Origin: Rivularia sp963920925
GTDB lineage: Bacteria; Cyanobacteriota; Cyanobacteriia; Cyanobacteriales; Nostocaceae
Reading direction: 5' to 3'
Assembly: GCF_963920925.1 (NCBI RefSeq)
Contig: NZ_CAWUDI010000019.1
Coordinates: 1-64,000, forward strand
Length of the DNA: 64,000 nucleotides
The notes under the pieces are model-generated. The model did no database searches, was not told where the DNA came from, and was given only the letters and a program-made list of their open reading frames with translations. The number at the start of each line of letters is the position of its first letter. The stretch's first letter is position 1. Shown here one piece after another: positions 35,549 through 45,118 of this stretch. The position numbers and the translations under genes are program-made.

Positions 35549-35959
35549 ATGATATTTTCAGGAACAAAACCAGATAATTTGGGTGTTAACGACGGTAAAT
35601 TAGCAGATTGTCCAAATTCCCCAAATTGCGTTTCTTCTCAAAGTCCAAGTTCGGATGAAACCCACTTTATTCAACCGCTAAAGTACTCTTCCACTACAGA
35701 AAAAGCTTTAACCGACCTTAAAAACGTGATTGAATCGGAAGATAGAACTAAGATGATCGAGGAATCATCAGATTATTTATACGCAGAATTCAAAACCGCT
35801 TTGATGGGATTTGTGGATGATGTGGAATTTTATTTGGATAGCAGCACCAATACTATCCACGTGCGTTCTGCTTCTCGCTTGGGACAAAGCGATTTAGGTG
35901 TTAACCGCAAACGGATAGAAACAATTAGAACTAAGTTTAACCAAATGCAGAGTAGCTGA
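35549..35959 (+). CDS. DUF1499 family protein
   Basis: This 136-residue protein matches the DUF1499 pattern: an N-terminal CPNSPNCVSSQ segment followed by a compact alpha/beta domain containing YLYAEFKTALMGFVDDVEFY and IHVRSASRLGQSDLGVNRKR. The two cysteines near residues 24-30 are characteristic. There is no signal peptide. Function is unknown for the family. Confidence 0.88.
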   Translation: MIFSGTKPDNLGVNDGKLADCPNSPNCVSSQSPSSDETHFIQPLKYSSTTEKALTDLKNVIESEDRTKMIEESSDYLYAEFKTALMGFVDDVEFYLDSSTNTIHVRSASRLGQSDLGVNRKRIETIRTKFNQMQSS

Positions 35960-36072
35960 AATTATCTGTTTAAATAATGCTAAAGTAGTACATATAGACT
36001 GCTTTAGCATCATTTATATTTTATAAGTCAACATTGAAATAGTTGATTAACTAATTTTACTTTTCGCAACTA

Positions 36073-36408
36073 ATGGTAACTATCGTTGTCGTTATAAATA
36101 TCTCGATCTCGCTGATACTTTTTTACTGCACCTCGCAAGTATGCCAATTGAGACAGCGATTATTTAAACTAACCAAATTTTTCATTAAGTGCGATCGCAA
36201 TTCTTATGCCTTGCTGCATCGTAGACCAGAAGCGATTTATCTGGGTATGCAGAACTTAAATAATCTGCGTCAGAGCAATCAAAGCTTGCAAGTAAAATTA
36301 CGACAAATAAAGCAAATTTTAGCACTCGTAGTTTTCGGTAGACAAATATTATGGACTCGTCCGGGAATTAGAACTGAAATTAAAAATAGGTTGAAGATTA
36401 AAGTTTGA
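36073..36408 (+). CDS. small membrane-anchored hypothetical protein
   Basis: This 111-residue protein starts with a hydrophobic N-terminal helix (VTIVVVINISISLILFYC, residues 2-19), then a basic, helix-rich cytosolic or periplasmic region with many Arg/Lys/Gln residues (RQRLFKLTKFFIKCDRNSYA, LRQIKQILALVVFG). A second weak hydrophobic patch lies near 88-96. No known domain was recognised. Composition is protein-like and there is no competing frame, so I regard it as a real gene of unknown function, possibly linked to the YtxH-like gene downstream. Confidence 0.65.
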   Translation: MVTIVVVINISISLILFYCTSQVCQLRQRLFKLTKFFIKCDRNSYALLHRRPEAIYLGMQNLNNLRQSNQSLQVKLRQIKQILALVVFGRQILWTRPGIRTEIKNRLKIKV

Positions 36409-36520
36409 AGGGGAATTGGAGAGAGGGGGAGAGGAGATGGGGAGACAAGGGGATGGGGAGATGGGGAGAATTTTAACCTTTGACCTTTTGACCTCTAACC
36501 TTTAACCCTTAACTTTTAAT
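36409..36520. repeat. STRR array
   Basis: GGGGAGA/GATGGGGAGA-type units pass into CCTTTGA, CCTCTAA and CCCTTAA heptamers, between two small genes. Confidence 0.8.
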
Positions 36521-36629
36521 AAGTCAATGCAACCTATGTCGCGGATATATTGTCATCAAGTAAAATCTTTGAAAATCTTGCAAGCCGCTCAAAGCCACTT
36601 AAAATGGGTTTAAGAAGAGGTATATATAA

Positions 36630-36977
36630 ATGTCTAATAATCGTAGTGGAAATTTTATTGGTGGTTTGATGTTAGGAGCTACTATCGGTGCCTTCACCGG
36701 GTTGCTTATGGCTCCGCGCACGGGACGCGAAACACGTAAATTGTTGAAAAAGTCTGCTGATGCTTTACCAGATTTAGCAGAGGATTTATCAACAAGCGCT
36801 CAAATTCAAGCAGATCGTATTTCTGAAAATGCGTTACGCTCTTGGGATGAAACTTTAGATCGACTGCGAGAAGCCTTATATGCTGGAGTAGATGCTTCTA
36901 TGCGGGAGAATCAAGTATTAAAGCGTCAGAAAACTCAAGATGACTCTAATTCTCTACCCCAGCATCTAAATAATTAG
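36630..36977 (+). CDS. YtxH domain-containing protein
   Basis: This 115-residue protein has a glycine-rich hydrophobic N-terminal segment (FIGGLMLGATIGAFTGLLMA, residues 8-27) followed by the PRTGRETRKLLKK motif typical of YtxH/gas-vesicle-like small proteins. An amphipathic helix and a polar C-terminus complete it. The family is widespread and often stress-linked in Firmicutes; in cyanobacteria the role is unknown. The next small membrane gene (37304) has a similar style and the two may work together. Confidence 0.85.
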   Translation: MSNNRSGNFIGGLMLGATIGAFTGLLMAPRTGRETRKLLKKSADALPDLAEDLSTSAQIQADRISENALRSWDETLDRLREALYAGVDASMRENQVLKRQKTQDDSNSLPQHLNN

Positions 36978-37303
36978 TGAACCGAACTAAGTTAAAATTA
37001 AGATTTTAGATTATGGTTTAAACTAAGAAAGTTTCGATGATGAAACTGTATTGTTAATCGTAAATTTAAAATGCCTAACTAATTTAATCGGTGGGGTAAA
37101 TTCTTTCAAAGTAAATCCGTTTTCGGAAAGTTTATTGAATTCACCGAAATGCATCATTCTCAACAAGACTTAAGAAACCCGGTTTCTTTAGATAAAAACA
37201 TTATTTTTGTTGGGAAACTAGCAATAAATTGGGTTTCTGCTATTGGTGCGAGATGTAAGTTGAAGACAAGTAAAGAACATTTCCCCACCCAACTTTCCCC
37301 ACA
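36978..37303. other. spacer with a short palindrome
   Basis: It contains the palindrome AAGAAACCCGGTTTCTT (37172-37188), related to the terminator-like hairpin at 27542. No other feature is supported. Confidence 0.45.
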
Positions 37304-37729
37304 ATGCTGTTAGCTATTGACTATATTAGCGTGAGTGAACCTCTATTTTGGCTGGGATTATCTATTTTATTAGTCGCTGTTAGTTTAACTGCTTTGTTGG
37401 TAGCCGCTATTCCAGCTTTGCAGGAGGTAGCAAGAGCTGCTCGCAGTGCAGAAAAGTTGTTTGATACGCTTTCACGGGAGTTACCACCGACTTTAGAAGC
37501 CGTGCGCTTAACCGGCTTAGAAATTACCGATTTAACCGATGATGTTAGCGAAGGTGTGCAAAGTGCTTCAGGAGTAGTAAAACAAGTAGACCAAAGTCTC
37601 AATAGTGCCAAAAAGCAAGCTCAGAACGTGCAGGTAGGTACGCGGAGTGTTTTTGTAGGTGTAAAAGCTGCATGGAAATCTTTAACTAGTACTAAGCCTT
37701 CCAGACGCGCTATCGAACGTCAAAGATAG
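37304..37729 (+). CDS. DUF948-like membrane-anchored protein
   Basis: This 141-residue protein has an N-terminal membrane helix (about residues 14-36, WLGLSILLVAVSLTALLVAA), then a long amphipathic helix with repeated Thr/Val/Asp positions (ETLSREL-type and ITDLTDDVSEGVQSASGVVK) and a basic tail. This fits DUF948-type proteins, often encoded near YtxH-domain genes, as here. The function of the pair is unknown. Confidence 0.75.
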   Translation: MLLAIDYISVSEPLFWLGLSILLVAVSLTALLVAAIPALQEVARAARSAEKLFDTLSRELPPTLEAVRLTGLEITDLTDDVSEGVQSASGVVKQVDQSLNSAKKQAQNVQVGTRSVFVGVKAAWKSLTSTKPSRRAIERQR

Positions 37730-37845
37730 TTAGGAGTTAGGAGTTGGGAGTAATTAAGGTCAAAGGTTAAAGGTTAAAATTCCCCTTGTCTCCTTGTCTC
37801 CCCCTCTCCCCATCTCCCCATCTCCCCATCTCCCCCTCCCTCTGT
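37727..37845. repeat. STRR array
   Basis: TAGGAGT units, AGGTTAA units, TCTCCTTG units, and CCCCATCT units repeated three times. It lies between the DUF948-like gene and the histidine kinase gene. Confidence 0.8.
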
Positions 37846-37925
37846 AAAACCGTCAGCAATGAAATTACTTCGTTAAAAATGGGAACTATATTACCAAGAG
37901 TTTAAAATTGTTGTTAATTAAAGTA

Positions 37926-40900
37926 ATGGATAAATTGCAAAAGCATCTGCCATTCGCGACTCAAAAAGGTTTATTACACCGTATTGCTAATCGTATTCGG
38001 CAGTCTTTGGAATTAAAAGAAATTTTAAATACGATGGTAGCGGAAGTCAGGGATTACTTGGGGACTGACCGTGTAAAAGTTTATCAGTTCAATCCAGATA
38101 GTAGTGGCGTTGTAATTGCCGAGTCAATTCATCATAATCGGCTACCTTCTTTACTTGGCTTGCATTTTCCCGCTGATGATATCCCTCCCTACGCTCGCGA
38201 ATTGTTTTTGCGAGCGCGTCAGCGTTCGGTAGTAGATATCACCAATTCTAAAATCGGTATAAGTCCTTTAGACCATCCCGAAACGGGAGAGACTCAAGAA
38301 GAAAATGATATTCGCTACCGTCCTTTAGATCCTTGTCATGCAGAATATTTAACTGCAATGGGGGTCAAATCTTCTGTAGTCGTACCAATTGTATTAGAAG
38401 AAATTTCTACTGAAAAAAAACAATCTTCCTCCTCGACTGCTTCCGCTCAACTTTGGGGATTGCTAGCTTGTCATCATAGCGAGTCGCGCAACGTTACGGA
38501 AGATGAATTACAGTTTATCCAAGCTGTTGTAGACCAAGTTGGAGTTGCGATCGCGCAATCAATTCTACTCGAACGAGTGCGGGCACAAGCAAAACAGGAA
38601 GCAAATATTAATCGCGTTACCGAATTACTTTATACAAGCCCTACAGTAAAATCCCAGGCAGCACTGGAAGAAGCAGTCGCGACTTTTAATGGTTCTGGTG
38701 GTAGGCTTTATTTGCTCGCAGACGAACACCAACCTAGAGAAATTTATACCTACGGAAACCAGCCAGATTTTATAAGTGAAGAAAATCGAGTTGTTGAAGA
38801 AAATTACCTCTGGAAAAATTTCTTACACTCGGTAATTGAATCTGGTTTTGATAGTACTGGTTATAAACCTTGGTCGGTACAGTGGATGCGTTCGGTATAT
38901 AATTTGGGCGATTGCAAAGAACAAGTTGATAATCATCCCAATTTATGGGCAATTGATGACCTTTACCGCGAACCTTTATTCCGTACCTTAGCACCATTTT
39001 TTCAATCTACTTCAGTTCGTAGTCTTCTAATTATTCCCCTACATTACGGAACTCACATCGTTGGTTGCTTAACTATTTTCCGTTCGGAAGTTGATACGGA
39101 GATTTTATGGTCGGGATGGCACAATCCCGATACTCGTCAACTGATGGCGCGTCAGTCTTTTGAAGTATGGCGACAGGAGAAAAAGGGACAGGCTCAACCG
39201 TGGACGGAAGAAGAATTAAAGTATGCTCAAGCACTCAGCGAACGGTTTTCTACGGCAATTAAACAATATAGGCTTTATCAGCAAGTACAAGGTTTAAACG
39301 CTAATTTGGAACAGCAGGTAGAAGAACGTACCGAGCAACTTCAACAAAAAACTCAACAGTTACAGCTTTCAAATCTAGAATTAGAAAATTTTATTTCCAG
39401 ACAAGAAGCGCTTGCAGGTATTGTTGCTAAAATACGCGAATCTCTTGATATTGAAGAAATTTTCCGAATTACAACTAAGGAATTAAGCCAAATACTCGAA
39501 GCAGATAGAGTTACGGTTTATCAGTTTAATTCCGATTGGGGTGGATTTGTTGCTGAGTTTGAATCTGTTAGTCCCCAATGGCTAGATGTCGGAGAATTAG
39601 GGGTGAATAAAGTTTGGCAAGATACTTATCTCCAAGAAACTCAAGGGGGTAGATATCGTAAAGGTGAAGTTTTTGTAGTTAATGATGTCTATCAAGAAGG
39701 GTTTTCTCAATGTCACCTCGATCTTTACGAGCAGTTTTACATTAAAGCTTTTATTGTAGTACCAATATTTGTTGGCAAAGACCTTTGGGGGCTTTTAGGA
39801 GTATATCAACATCAAGGATTGCGCGATTGGAAAGCTTCTGAAGTTGAATTTACTTCTCAAATAGCAGCGCAATTAGGAGTTGCTTTGCAGCATTCTACTT
39901 TGTTAGCTTATACTCGTCAGCAGACAAAAGAGCTAAAAAAATCTAATGCGGAACTTGAACGAGGAATTGAAACACAGAAAGCTATCTCAAGTATCGTAGC
40001 CAAGATTCGTTCCTCACTGGATATGGATGTTGTATTTTCTACTACAACACAAGCAATACGAGAGCTATTGCAAGCAGATAGAGCGGTGATTTATAGTTTT
40101 AATCCAGATTGGAGTGGTGAATTTATTGCAGAATCTGTAAGTCAAAACTATGACTCGTTGATGAAAATACAGTGGCAAGACAATCATCTACGGGATAATA
40201 TCAGCGAATGTAGCGTTAAAAATTTATCTTTATCATCTTCTCAAGATACTTACTTAAAAGACACCCAAGGTGGTTCATTTGCAAAAGGAATAGTTTTTCG
40301 CATTTGTAATGATATTTATAATGCAGGGTTCAGTGATTGCTACATTAAAGTATTAGAAAGTTATGAAGCGAGAGCTTATGCAATTATTGCTATCTATCAA
40401 CAGGAAAAACTATGGGGTTTGTTAGCAGCTTTCCAAAATGATGCTCCCCGCGAATGGCAGGATTTTGAAGTGCAGTTCCTTCAACAAATATCGGAACAAA
40501 TGAGCGTGGCTCTACAGCAGTCCGATTTGCACAACCAAGTTAAGTCTCAAACAGAAGAACTGAAACAAACCTTAATTAATTTACAAGAAACTCAAACTCA
40601 ACTGATCCAAACGGAAAAAATGTCTAGTTTGGGACAGTTAGTAGCAGGAATTGCTCACGAGATTAATAATCCTGTTAATTTCATTCACGCTAATTTAAGT
40701 CATCTTGAGGAATACACAAGTAATATTTTGCAACTAATCAGCTGCTATCAGGAATACTGCCCCGAACCTTCTGATGAAGTTCAAAAATTACTTGAGGAAG
40801 CTGACATCGAATATATTACAGAAGATTTACCAAAACTAATATCTTCTTTATCTATCGGAACTCAACGCATTCAATCAATTGTTTTATCATTGCGGAGTTT

Positions 40901-41423
40901 TTCGCGTTTAGATGAAGCGGAAATGAAACCTGTAGATATTCACGATGGTATTGAAGGTACGCTATTGATATTGCAGCACCGGCTTAAAACTGATAAGTCC
41001 AAAGTTAATATCAATATTGTCAAAGAATATGGCGAATTACCTTTAGTTCAATGCTATGCCGGACAACTCAATCAAGTATTTATGAATTTGCTAGCAAATG
41101 CCATTGATGAACTTCAATCAGTCAAACCATTATCTGAAGAAGACAATACTAAAACAATCGCCATTACTACTCAAAATTTAGAAAGTGATTGGGTGAAAAT
41201 ATCTATCAAAGATGATGGAAATGGAATTTCGCCAGAAACTTTAGATAAACTATTTGACCCATTTTTTACTACTAAACCAGTTGGTAAAGGTACGGGATTG
41301 GGATTGTCAATTAGTTACAAAATTATTGAAAAACACTGTGGTAAATTATATTGCAATTCGATACTGGGTGAAGGCGCCGAATTTGTAATTGAATTACCAT
41401 CTAAATCTGTACTTTGTACTTAA
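37926..41423 (+). CDS. multi-GAF, phytochrome-like sensor histidine kinase
   Basis: This is a 1165-residue soluble kinase, counted from the ATG at 37926 (an in-frame TTG lies six codons upstream). GAF1 (about 20-215) carries the phytochrome-type PADDIP motif (83-88) and PCHAEYLTAMGV, with Cys137-His138 at the usual bilin-attachment position. A second GAF-like region spans about 235-445. A coiled coil follows, then GAF3 (about 490-655) with QCHLDLYEQF (Cys596) and GAF4 (about 680-865) with DCYIKVLE (Cys805, His replaced by Tyr). The kinase core has the H-box AGIAHEINNPVNF (His911), N-box NLLANAIDEL, and DDGNGI and GKGTGLGLSI ATP-lid motifs. There is no receiver domain. Light sensing is plausible but not proven. 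No response regulator is adjacent. Confidence 0.92.
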   Translation: MDKLQKHLPFATQKGLLHRIANRIRQSLELKEILNTMVAEVRDYLGTDRVKVYQFNPDSSGVVIAESIHHNRLPSLLGLHFPADDIPPYARELFLRARQRSVVDITNSKIGISPLDHPETGETQEENDIRYRPLDPCHAEYLTAMGVKSSVVVPIVLEEISTEKKQSSSSTASAQLWGLLACHHSESRNVTEDELQFIQAVVDQVGVAIAQSILLERVRAQAKQEANINRVTELLYTSPTVKSQAALEEAVATFNGSGGRLYLLADEHQPREIYTYGNQPDFISEENRVVEENYLWKNFLHSVIESGFDSTGYKPWSVQWMRSVYNLGDCKEQVDNHPNLWAIDDLYREPLFRTLAPFFQSTSVRSLLIIPLHYGTHIVGCLTIFRSEVDTEILWSGWHNPDTRQLMARQSFEVWRQEKKGQAQPWTEEELKYAQALSERFSTAIKQYRLYQQVQGLNANLEQQVEERTEQLQQKTQQLQLSNLELENFISRQEALAGIVAKIRESLDIEEIFRITTKELSQILEADRVTVYQFNSDWGGFVAEFESVSPQWLDVGELGVNKVWQDTYLQETQGGRYRKGEVFVVNDVYQEGFSQCHLDLYEQFYIKAFIVVPIFVGKDLWGLLGVYQHQGLRDWKASEVEFTSQIAAQLGVALQHSTLLAYTRQQTKELKKSNAELERGIETQKAISSIVAKIRSSLDMDVVFSTTTQAIRELLQADRAVIYSFNPDWSGEFIAESVSQNYDSLMKIQWQDNHLRDNISECSVKNLSLSSSQDTYLKDTQGGSFAKGIVFRICNDIYNAGFSDCYIKVLESYEARAYAIIAIYQQEKLWGLLAAFQNDAPREWQDFEVQFLQQISEQMSVALQQSDLHNQVKSQTEELKQTLINLQETQTQLIQTEKMSSLGQLVAGIAHEINNPVNFIHANLSHLEEYTSNILQLISCYQEYCPEPSDEVQKLLEEADIEYITEDLPKLISSLSIGTQRIQSIVLSLRSFSRLDEAEMKPVDIHDGIEGTLLILQHRLKTDKSKVNINIVKEYGELPLVQCYAGQLNQVFMNLLANAIDELQSVKPLSEEDNTKTIAITTQNLESDWVKISIKDDGNGISPETLDKLFDPFFTTKPVGKGTGLGLSISYKIIEKHCGKLYCNSILGEGAEFVIELPSKSVLCT

Positions 41424-41513
41424 TAGAAAATTGGGAGTAGGGAGTAGGGAATAGTTAGGAGTTTGCTCGTAACTGGTAACTGGTAACTGTTCACTGCTCA
41501 CTGTTCACTGCAA
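41424..41513. repeat. STRR array between convergent genes
   Basis: GGGAGTA/GGGAATA units, TAACTGG units and ACTGCTC/ACTGTTC units. The last units overlap the 3' end of the minus-strand WD40 gene. Confidence 0.8.
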
Positions 41514-42566
41514 AGTTTGCCAAATTTTAATAGTTTTATCAAAACTGCTGCTAGCAAGAGTTTTACCATCTGGACTAAACGCTACAGACCAAACTCTTTG
41601 AGAATGTCCTCTAAGGGTACTAATTCGTTTTCCCGTTTCTGGATTCCATAACTTGATAGTTTTATCCCAACTACCGCTAGCTAAAGTTTTACCATCTGGG
41701 CTAAATGCAACCGACCAAATTTTATGGGAATGTCCGTTTAAAACGCGCAACTTAGCCCCAGTATGTGGATTCCACAAGTTGATCGTTTTATCCCAACTAC
41801 CGCTAGCTAAAGTTTTACCATCTGGGCTAAATGCTAAAGAACTTATCGCATCTAAATGACCTGTCAAAGAGTTGATTTTGGTTCCCGTAGCTAAATCCCA
41901 TAGGTTAATCGTGCCTTCAAAATGATTTCCCGTGGCGAAAGTCTTACCGTCAGGGCTAACTGCTACGACATTTACTACGTCACAATCTCCCCTTATAGTG
42001 CGAATTCTGGTTCCCGTAACTGCATTCCATAAACTAACAGTTTGATCCCAACTACTACTAACAATAAAGTTTCCATCCGGACTAAAAGCGATTGAACCGA
42101 CAGAGGCTAAATGTCCTCTCATCAACCGAATTTGCTTACCTGTTGCCACATCCCACAACCGAATAACTTTATCAGCACCAGCAGAAGCCAGTGTTTTGCC
42201 ATCTGGACTAAAAACAACGGTATTAACTGAGTCCGAATGCCCTTCTAAGCTGCGGATTGGCTGTTTTGTTTCTAAATCCCATAATTTAATCGTTTTATCT
42301 CCGCTAACCGAAGCAATAATCCTTCTTTCACTTGCTTCAACCTGATGCGGACTAATAGCGATCGCCCAAACTGAATCGGAATGTCCGGTTAATGTAAATC
42401 CCAAGGAAGCAGTTCTCCAAGGCGTTGACACTGACTCGTTCAAGCGAGAAGATATTCCACTCGTGGCAGGAGAAGTTTCCCAACCCCAAACTTTGATAAA
42501 GGCTAAAACCATTACCGAGAAAGTGGTTAAAATTTTCAATATGTAATTAGTCATATTCATAAACAA
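41505..42566 (-). CDS. WD40-repeat protein with N-terminal membrane anchor or signal
   Basis: This 353-residue protein has an N-terminal hydrophobic helix (about residues 8-28, ILKILTTFSVMVLAFIKVWG) that looks like a signal-anchor, then seven WD40 repeats forming a complete propeller. The repeats are of the bacterial FSPDGKTLASGSWDKTIKLW type. The last three are so similar at DNA level that a stretch of about 55 bases is nearly identical between copies (about 41657-41715 and 41777-41835). It lies next to the WD40-kinase fusion on the same strand and probably shares ancestry with its propeller. It is likely a membrane-tethered scaffold exposed to the periplasm. The start could be any of three close ATG codons. 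Confidence 0.9.
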   Translation of the reverse strand: MFMNMTNYILKILTTFSVMVLAFIKVWGWETSPATSGISSRLNESVSTPWRTASLGFTLTGHSDSVWAIAISPHQVEASERRIIASVSGDKTIKLWDLETKQPIRSLEGHSDSVNTVVFSPDGKTLASAGADKVIRLWDVATGKQIRLMRGHLASVGSIAFSPDGNFIVSSSWDQTVSLWNAVTGTRIRTIRGDCDVVNVVAVSPDGKTFATGNHFEGTINLWDLATGTKINSLTGHLDAISSLAFSPDGKTLASGSWDKTINLWNPHTGAKLRVLNGHSHKIWSVAFSPDGKTLASGSWDKTIKLWNPETGKRISTLRGHSQRVWSVAFSPDGKTLASSSFDKTIKIWQTLQ

Positions 42567-42756
42567 AATAAATACTTGATGAAGCTTGGTTTTTAACTCA
42601 ACTTCACGATAAAAAAAATATACTTAAATTTATTTTTTGATAGAAATATAGTCATCCATCAATTCAATAGTATCTCGGATAAATTTCCAAGAGCTATGCA
42701 TATTCTTTACAAGTATTTTATATTGACTTTACTCGGGATTATTATTCTCTTGACAA

Positions 42757-44841
42757 TTAAAAAACAGGTATTTGCCAAACTTTAATAGTTCTATCTTGAG
42801 CAGCACTAACAAGAATATTTCCATCCCGATTAAAAGCAAGAGATTCGACTTTACCAGAATGTCCTTTTAAAGTCATTAAAAGTTCCCCAGTAGTTAAATT
42901 CCATAACTTAATAGTGTTATCACTACTACCCGAAGCAAGAAGATTTCTTTGGGAGCTTACAGCAGTAGATGTTATGGGTTGAAAATGTCCGTTTAAGGTA
43001 CGTATTTTTTCTCCAGTAATTGGATTCCACATACCTATATCGCTATTGTAACTAGCAATTACCGAATTATTACTTGTGCTTCCAGCTTTTTTAATGAAGT
43101 CAGTGAAATGAACTTTACTATAGTTTTTTGGTAAAGTACGTAAAAGTTTTTCAGCTTTTACATCCCAAATTTTAATCGTACCGTCAAAGCTACCACTGGC
43201 AAGCATTTTACCTTCAGCATCGAAGCCAAGAGAACTAATTCTTTGTTTGTGATTATCAAAACTAACTAATTCTTCACCAGTGTTAAGATTCCACAGCTTG
43301 ATACTATTGTCATCGCCACCAGAGGCAAGTAGCTTACCATCCGGGCTGATAGCTAAAGCATGAATTCCCGAAGTATGTTTTTGTAGCGTGCGAATTTCTT
43401 GCCCTGTTGCCAAATTCCATATTTTGATAGTTTTATCTTCACTACCAGTAACAAATTTTGTCCCGTCTGGATAGATTGCAACTACATTGACTTTTCCATT
43501 ATGAGCATTAAAAACAGATATTTCCTGTTTGGTTACTAAGCTCCATAGTTTTACACCGAAAACACTATTTGTCAAAATTGTCTTGCTATCCGGGCTAATT
43601 GCCAGGGATGAAACTGAGTCGTAAACAAGGTTAAAGGTTTTGATTAAAGCAAACTGTCTTTGATTAGATTCCGATTGCCCCAACTCACGTTTAACTGCTG
43701 GCTGAATGCTTGGTTGAGTATTGGTATCGTTGCGGATTTGGGTTTCGCGGGTTTTCCAATACCAAAATTCTCCAGCAATAAACAGTAAGACTGCTGCACC
43801 TGCTAAGAATATTTTTTTTAACTTAGTATATTTATTTAGCGAAAATATTTCGGTTGGTGGTACTAATTGTTCGGAAACTTCTACCAAACCAGGTAAAACT
43901 ACAGGATATTGTTGCGGCTCTTTCAAATCTGCAATTACTTCCACAGCCGATTTGTACCGCTGCTCCATATCTTTTTTTAACAATCTATCGACAACATGAG
44001 CAAGCTCATCGCTAATCGGATAGTTTAAATATTTTTCCCAATGATTCATCCAGCTATAACCATGTTCCGTCCATAGTTGAAAAGGGGACATACCCGTCAT
44101 TAAATGAAAACAGGTAGCACCAACGCTAAATAAATCGCTAGCAGGATAAGCTAATCCATCTCTAATTTGTTCTATTGCACAATAACCATGCGAGCCAATA
44201 GAAGTTCCTACTTTCAAGTTGAGTGTTGGCTTCAATTCTTTAGAAGAACCAAAATCTATTAATACTAAATCGCCTTTCAATTCTTGAGGGAAATTGCGAC
44301 GGATAATATTTTGGGGTTTAATATCCCGATGAACGACTCCATGCTCGTGGACAAAATGAAGAACTGGTAATAAATTTAACAAAAATTTTCTAATTTCTTT
44401 TTCGTTATAGCAACGCAGCCAAATATCACCTTCGCGTCGCCTTTCTAATTCTTCGAGCAAATTTTGCCCGTCGATAAATTGCTGTACCAAATATAAACAA
44501 TTGTCTTGTTCAAAATAAGCTAAAAGCTTAGGAATTTGGGAGTTTTCTCCTAACTGTTGTAGTCGTTGTGCTTCTTTTTCAAACAACTCTACTGCTTTCT
44601 TTAACGCCCAGTTTCCTTCAATTCTAGGTGCTAATTGCTTGATAACACAAGGCTCATTTAGTTTATCTGAATCTTGGGCTAAATAAGTTTTACCAAATCC
44701 ACCTTCTTGTGAAAGCACCCGGATAACTCGAAACCGATTTCGTAATAATGGTAATATTGATGCCCCGCAGTTAACGCAAAATTTTGAGGATTTATCGTTA
44801 AGAGGATTTAGGCAATCGGGATTTAAGCAGCAGATCATCAT
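42757..44841 (-). CDS. Ser/Thr protein kinase with C-terminal WD40 propeller
   Basis: This 694-residue protein has an N-terminal zinc-ribbon-like module (Cys5, Cys10, Cys22, Cys25) and a kinase domain at about 35-305 (EGGFGKTY loop, CVIKQL lysine, VVHRDIKPQNIIRR, LVLIDFGSSKE, GYCAIEQ in place of APEQ). One membrane helix lies near 343-362 (IFLAGAAVLLFIAGEFWYW) and a WD40 propeller at about 405-694, with at least six repeats. The topology places the kinase inside and the propeller outside the inner membrane. WD40 Ser/Thr kinases are common in filamentous cyanobacteria. Targets are unknown. The neighbouring stand-alone WD40 gene and the two kinases downstream make a kinase-rich locus. Confidence 0.93.
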   Translation of the reverse strand: MMICCLNPDCLNPLNDKSSKFCVNCGASILPLLRNRFRVIRVLSQEGGFGKTYLAQDSDKLNEPCVIKQLAPRIEGNWALKKAVELFEKEAQRLQQLGENSQIPKLLAYFEQDNCLYLVQQFIDGQNLLEELERRREGDIWLRCYNEKEIRKFLLNLLPVLHFVHEHGVVHRDIKPQNIIRRNFPQELKGDLVLIDFGSSKELKPTLNLKVGTSIGSHGYCAIEQIRDGLAYPASDLFSVGATCFHLMTGMSPFQLWTEHGYSWMNHWEKYLNYPISDELAHVVDRLLKKDMEQRYKSAVEVIADLKEPQQYPVVLPGLVEVSEQLVPPTEIFSLNKYTKLKKIFLAGAAVLLFIAGEFWYWKTRETQIRNDTNTQPSIQPAVKRELGQSESNQRQFALIKTFNLVYDSVSSLAISPDSKTILTNSVFGVKLWSLVTKQEISVFNAHNGKVNVVAIYPDGTKFVTGSEDKTIKIWNLATGQEIRTLQKHTSGIHALAISPDGKLLASGGDDNSIKLWNLNTGEELVSFDNHKQRISSLGFDAEGKMLASGSFDGTIKIWDVKAEKLLRTLPKNYSKVHFTDFIKKAGSTSNNSVIASYNSDIGMWNPITGEKIRTLNGHFQPITSTAVSSQRNLLASGSSDNTIKLWNLTTGELLMTLKGHSGKVESLAFNRDGNILVSAAQDRTIKVWQIPVF

Positions 44842-45118
44842 TAAATTTGGGCAACTGCGTGATAGTTTTTGCTAACAAAAGCCCCTAATTTTCCTTTGCA
44901 ATAGAAAAATTATTTCATTATTATACAAAAATCTTTGTAGAAAAATATTTAAATTCAATTAATTAAATCATTTTTTTCGTAATGTAATTACGTTTACCAA
45001 GATTAATGTATTAATAAAAACTACCTATCCTCAAATGAATAATCTATCTTAGAATACAGAACAAATAAGCTACTTAACTTAGATTGGATATTTTTTTGCC
45101 GTTTTTTATATGGTAGAT

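Noticed and set aside
36527..36613. Short plus-strand frame (28 codons) before the YtxH-like gene
   Set aside because: Too short, no clear ribosome site and no recognisable similarity.
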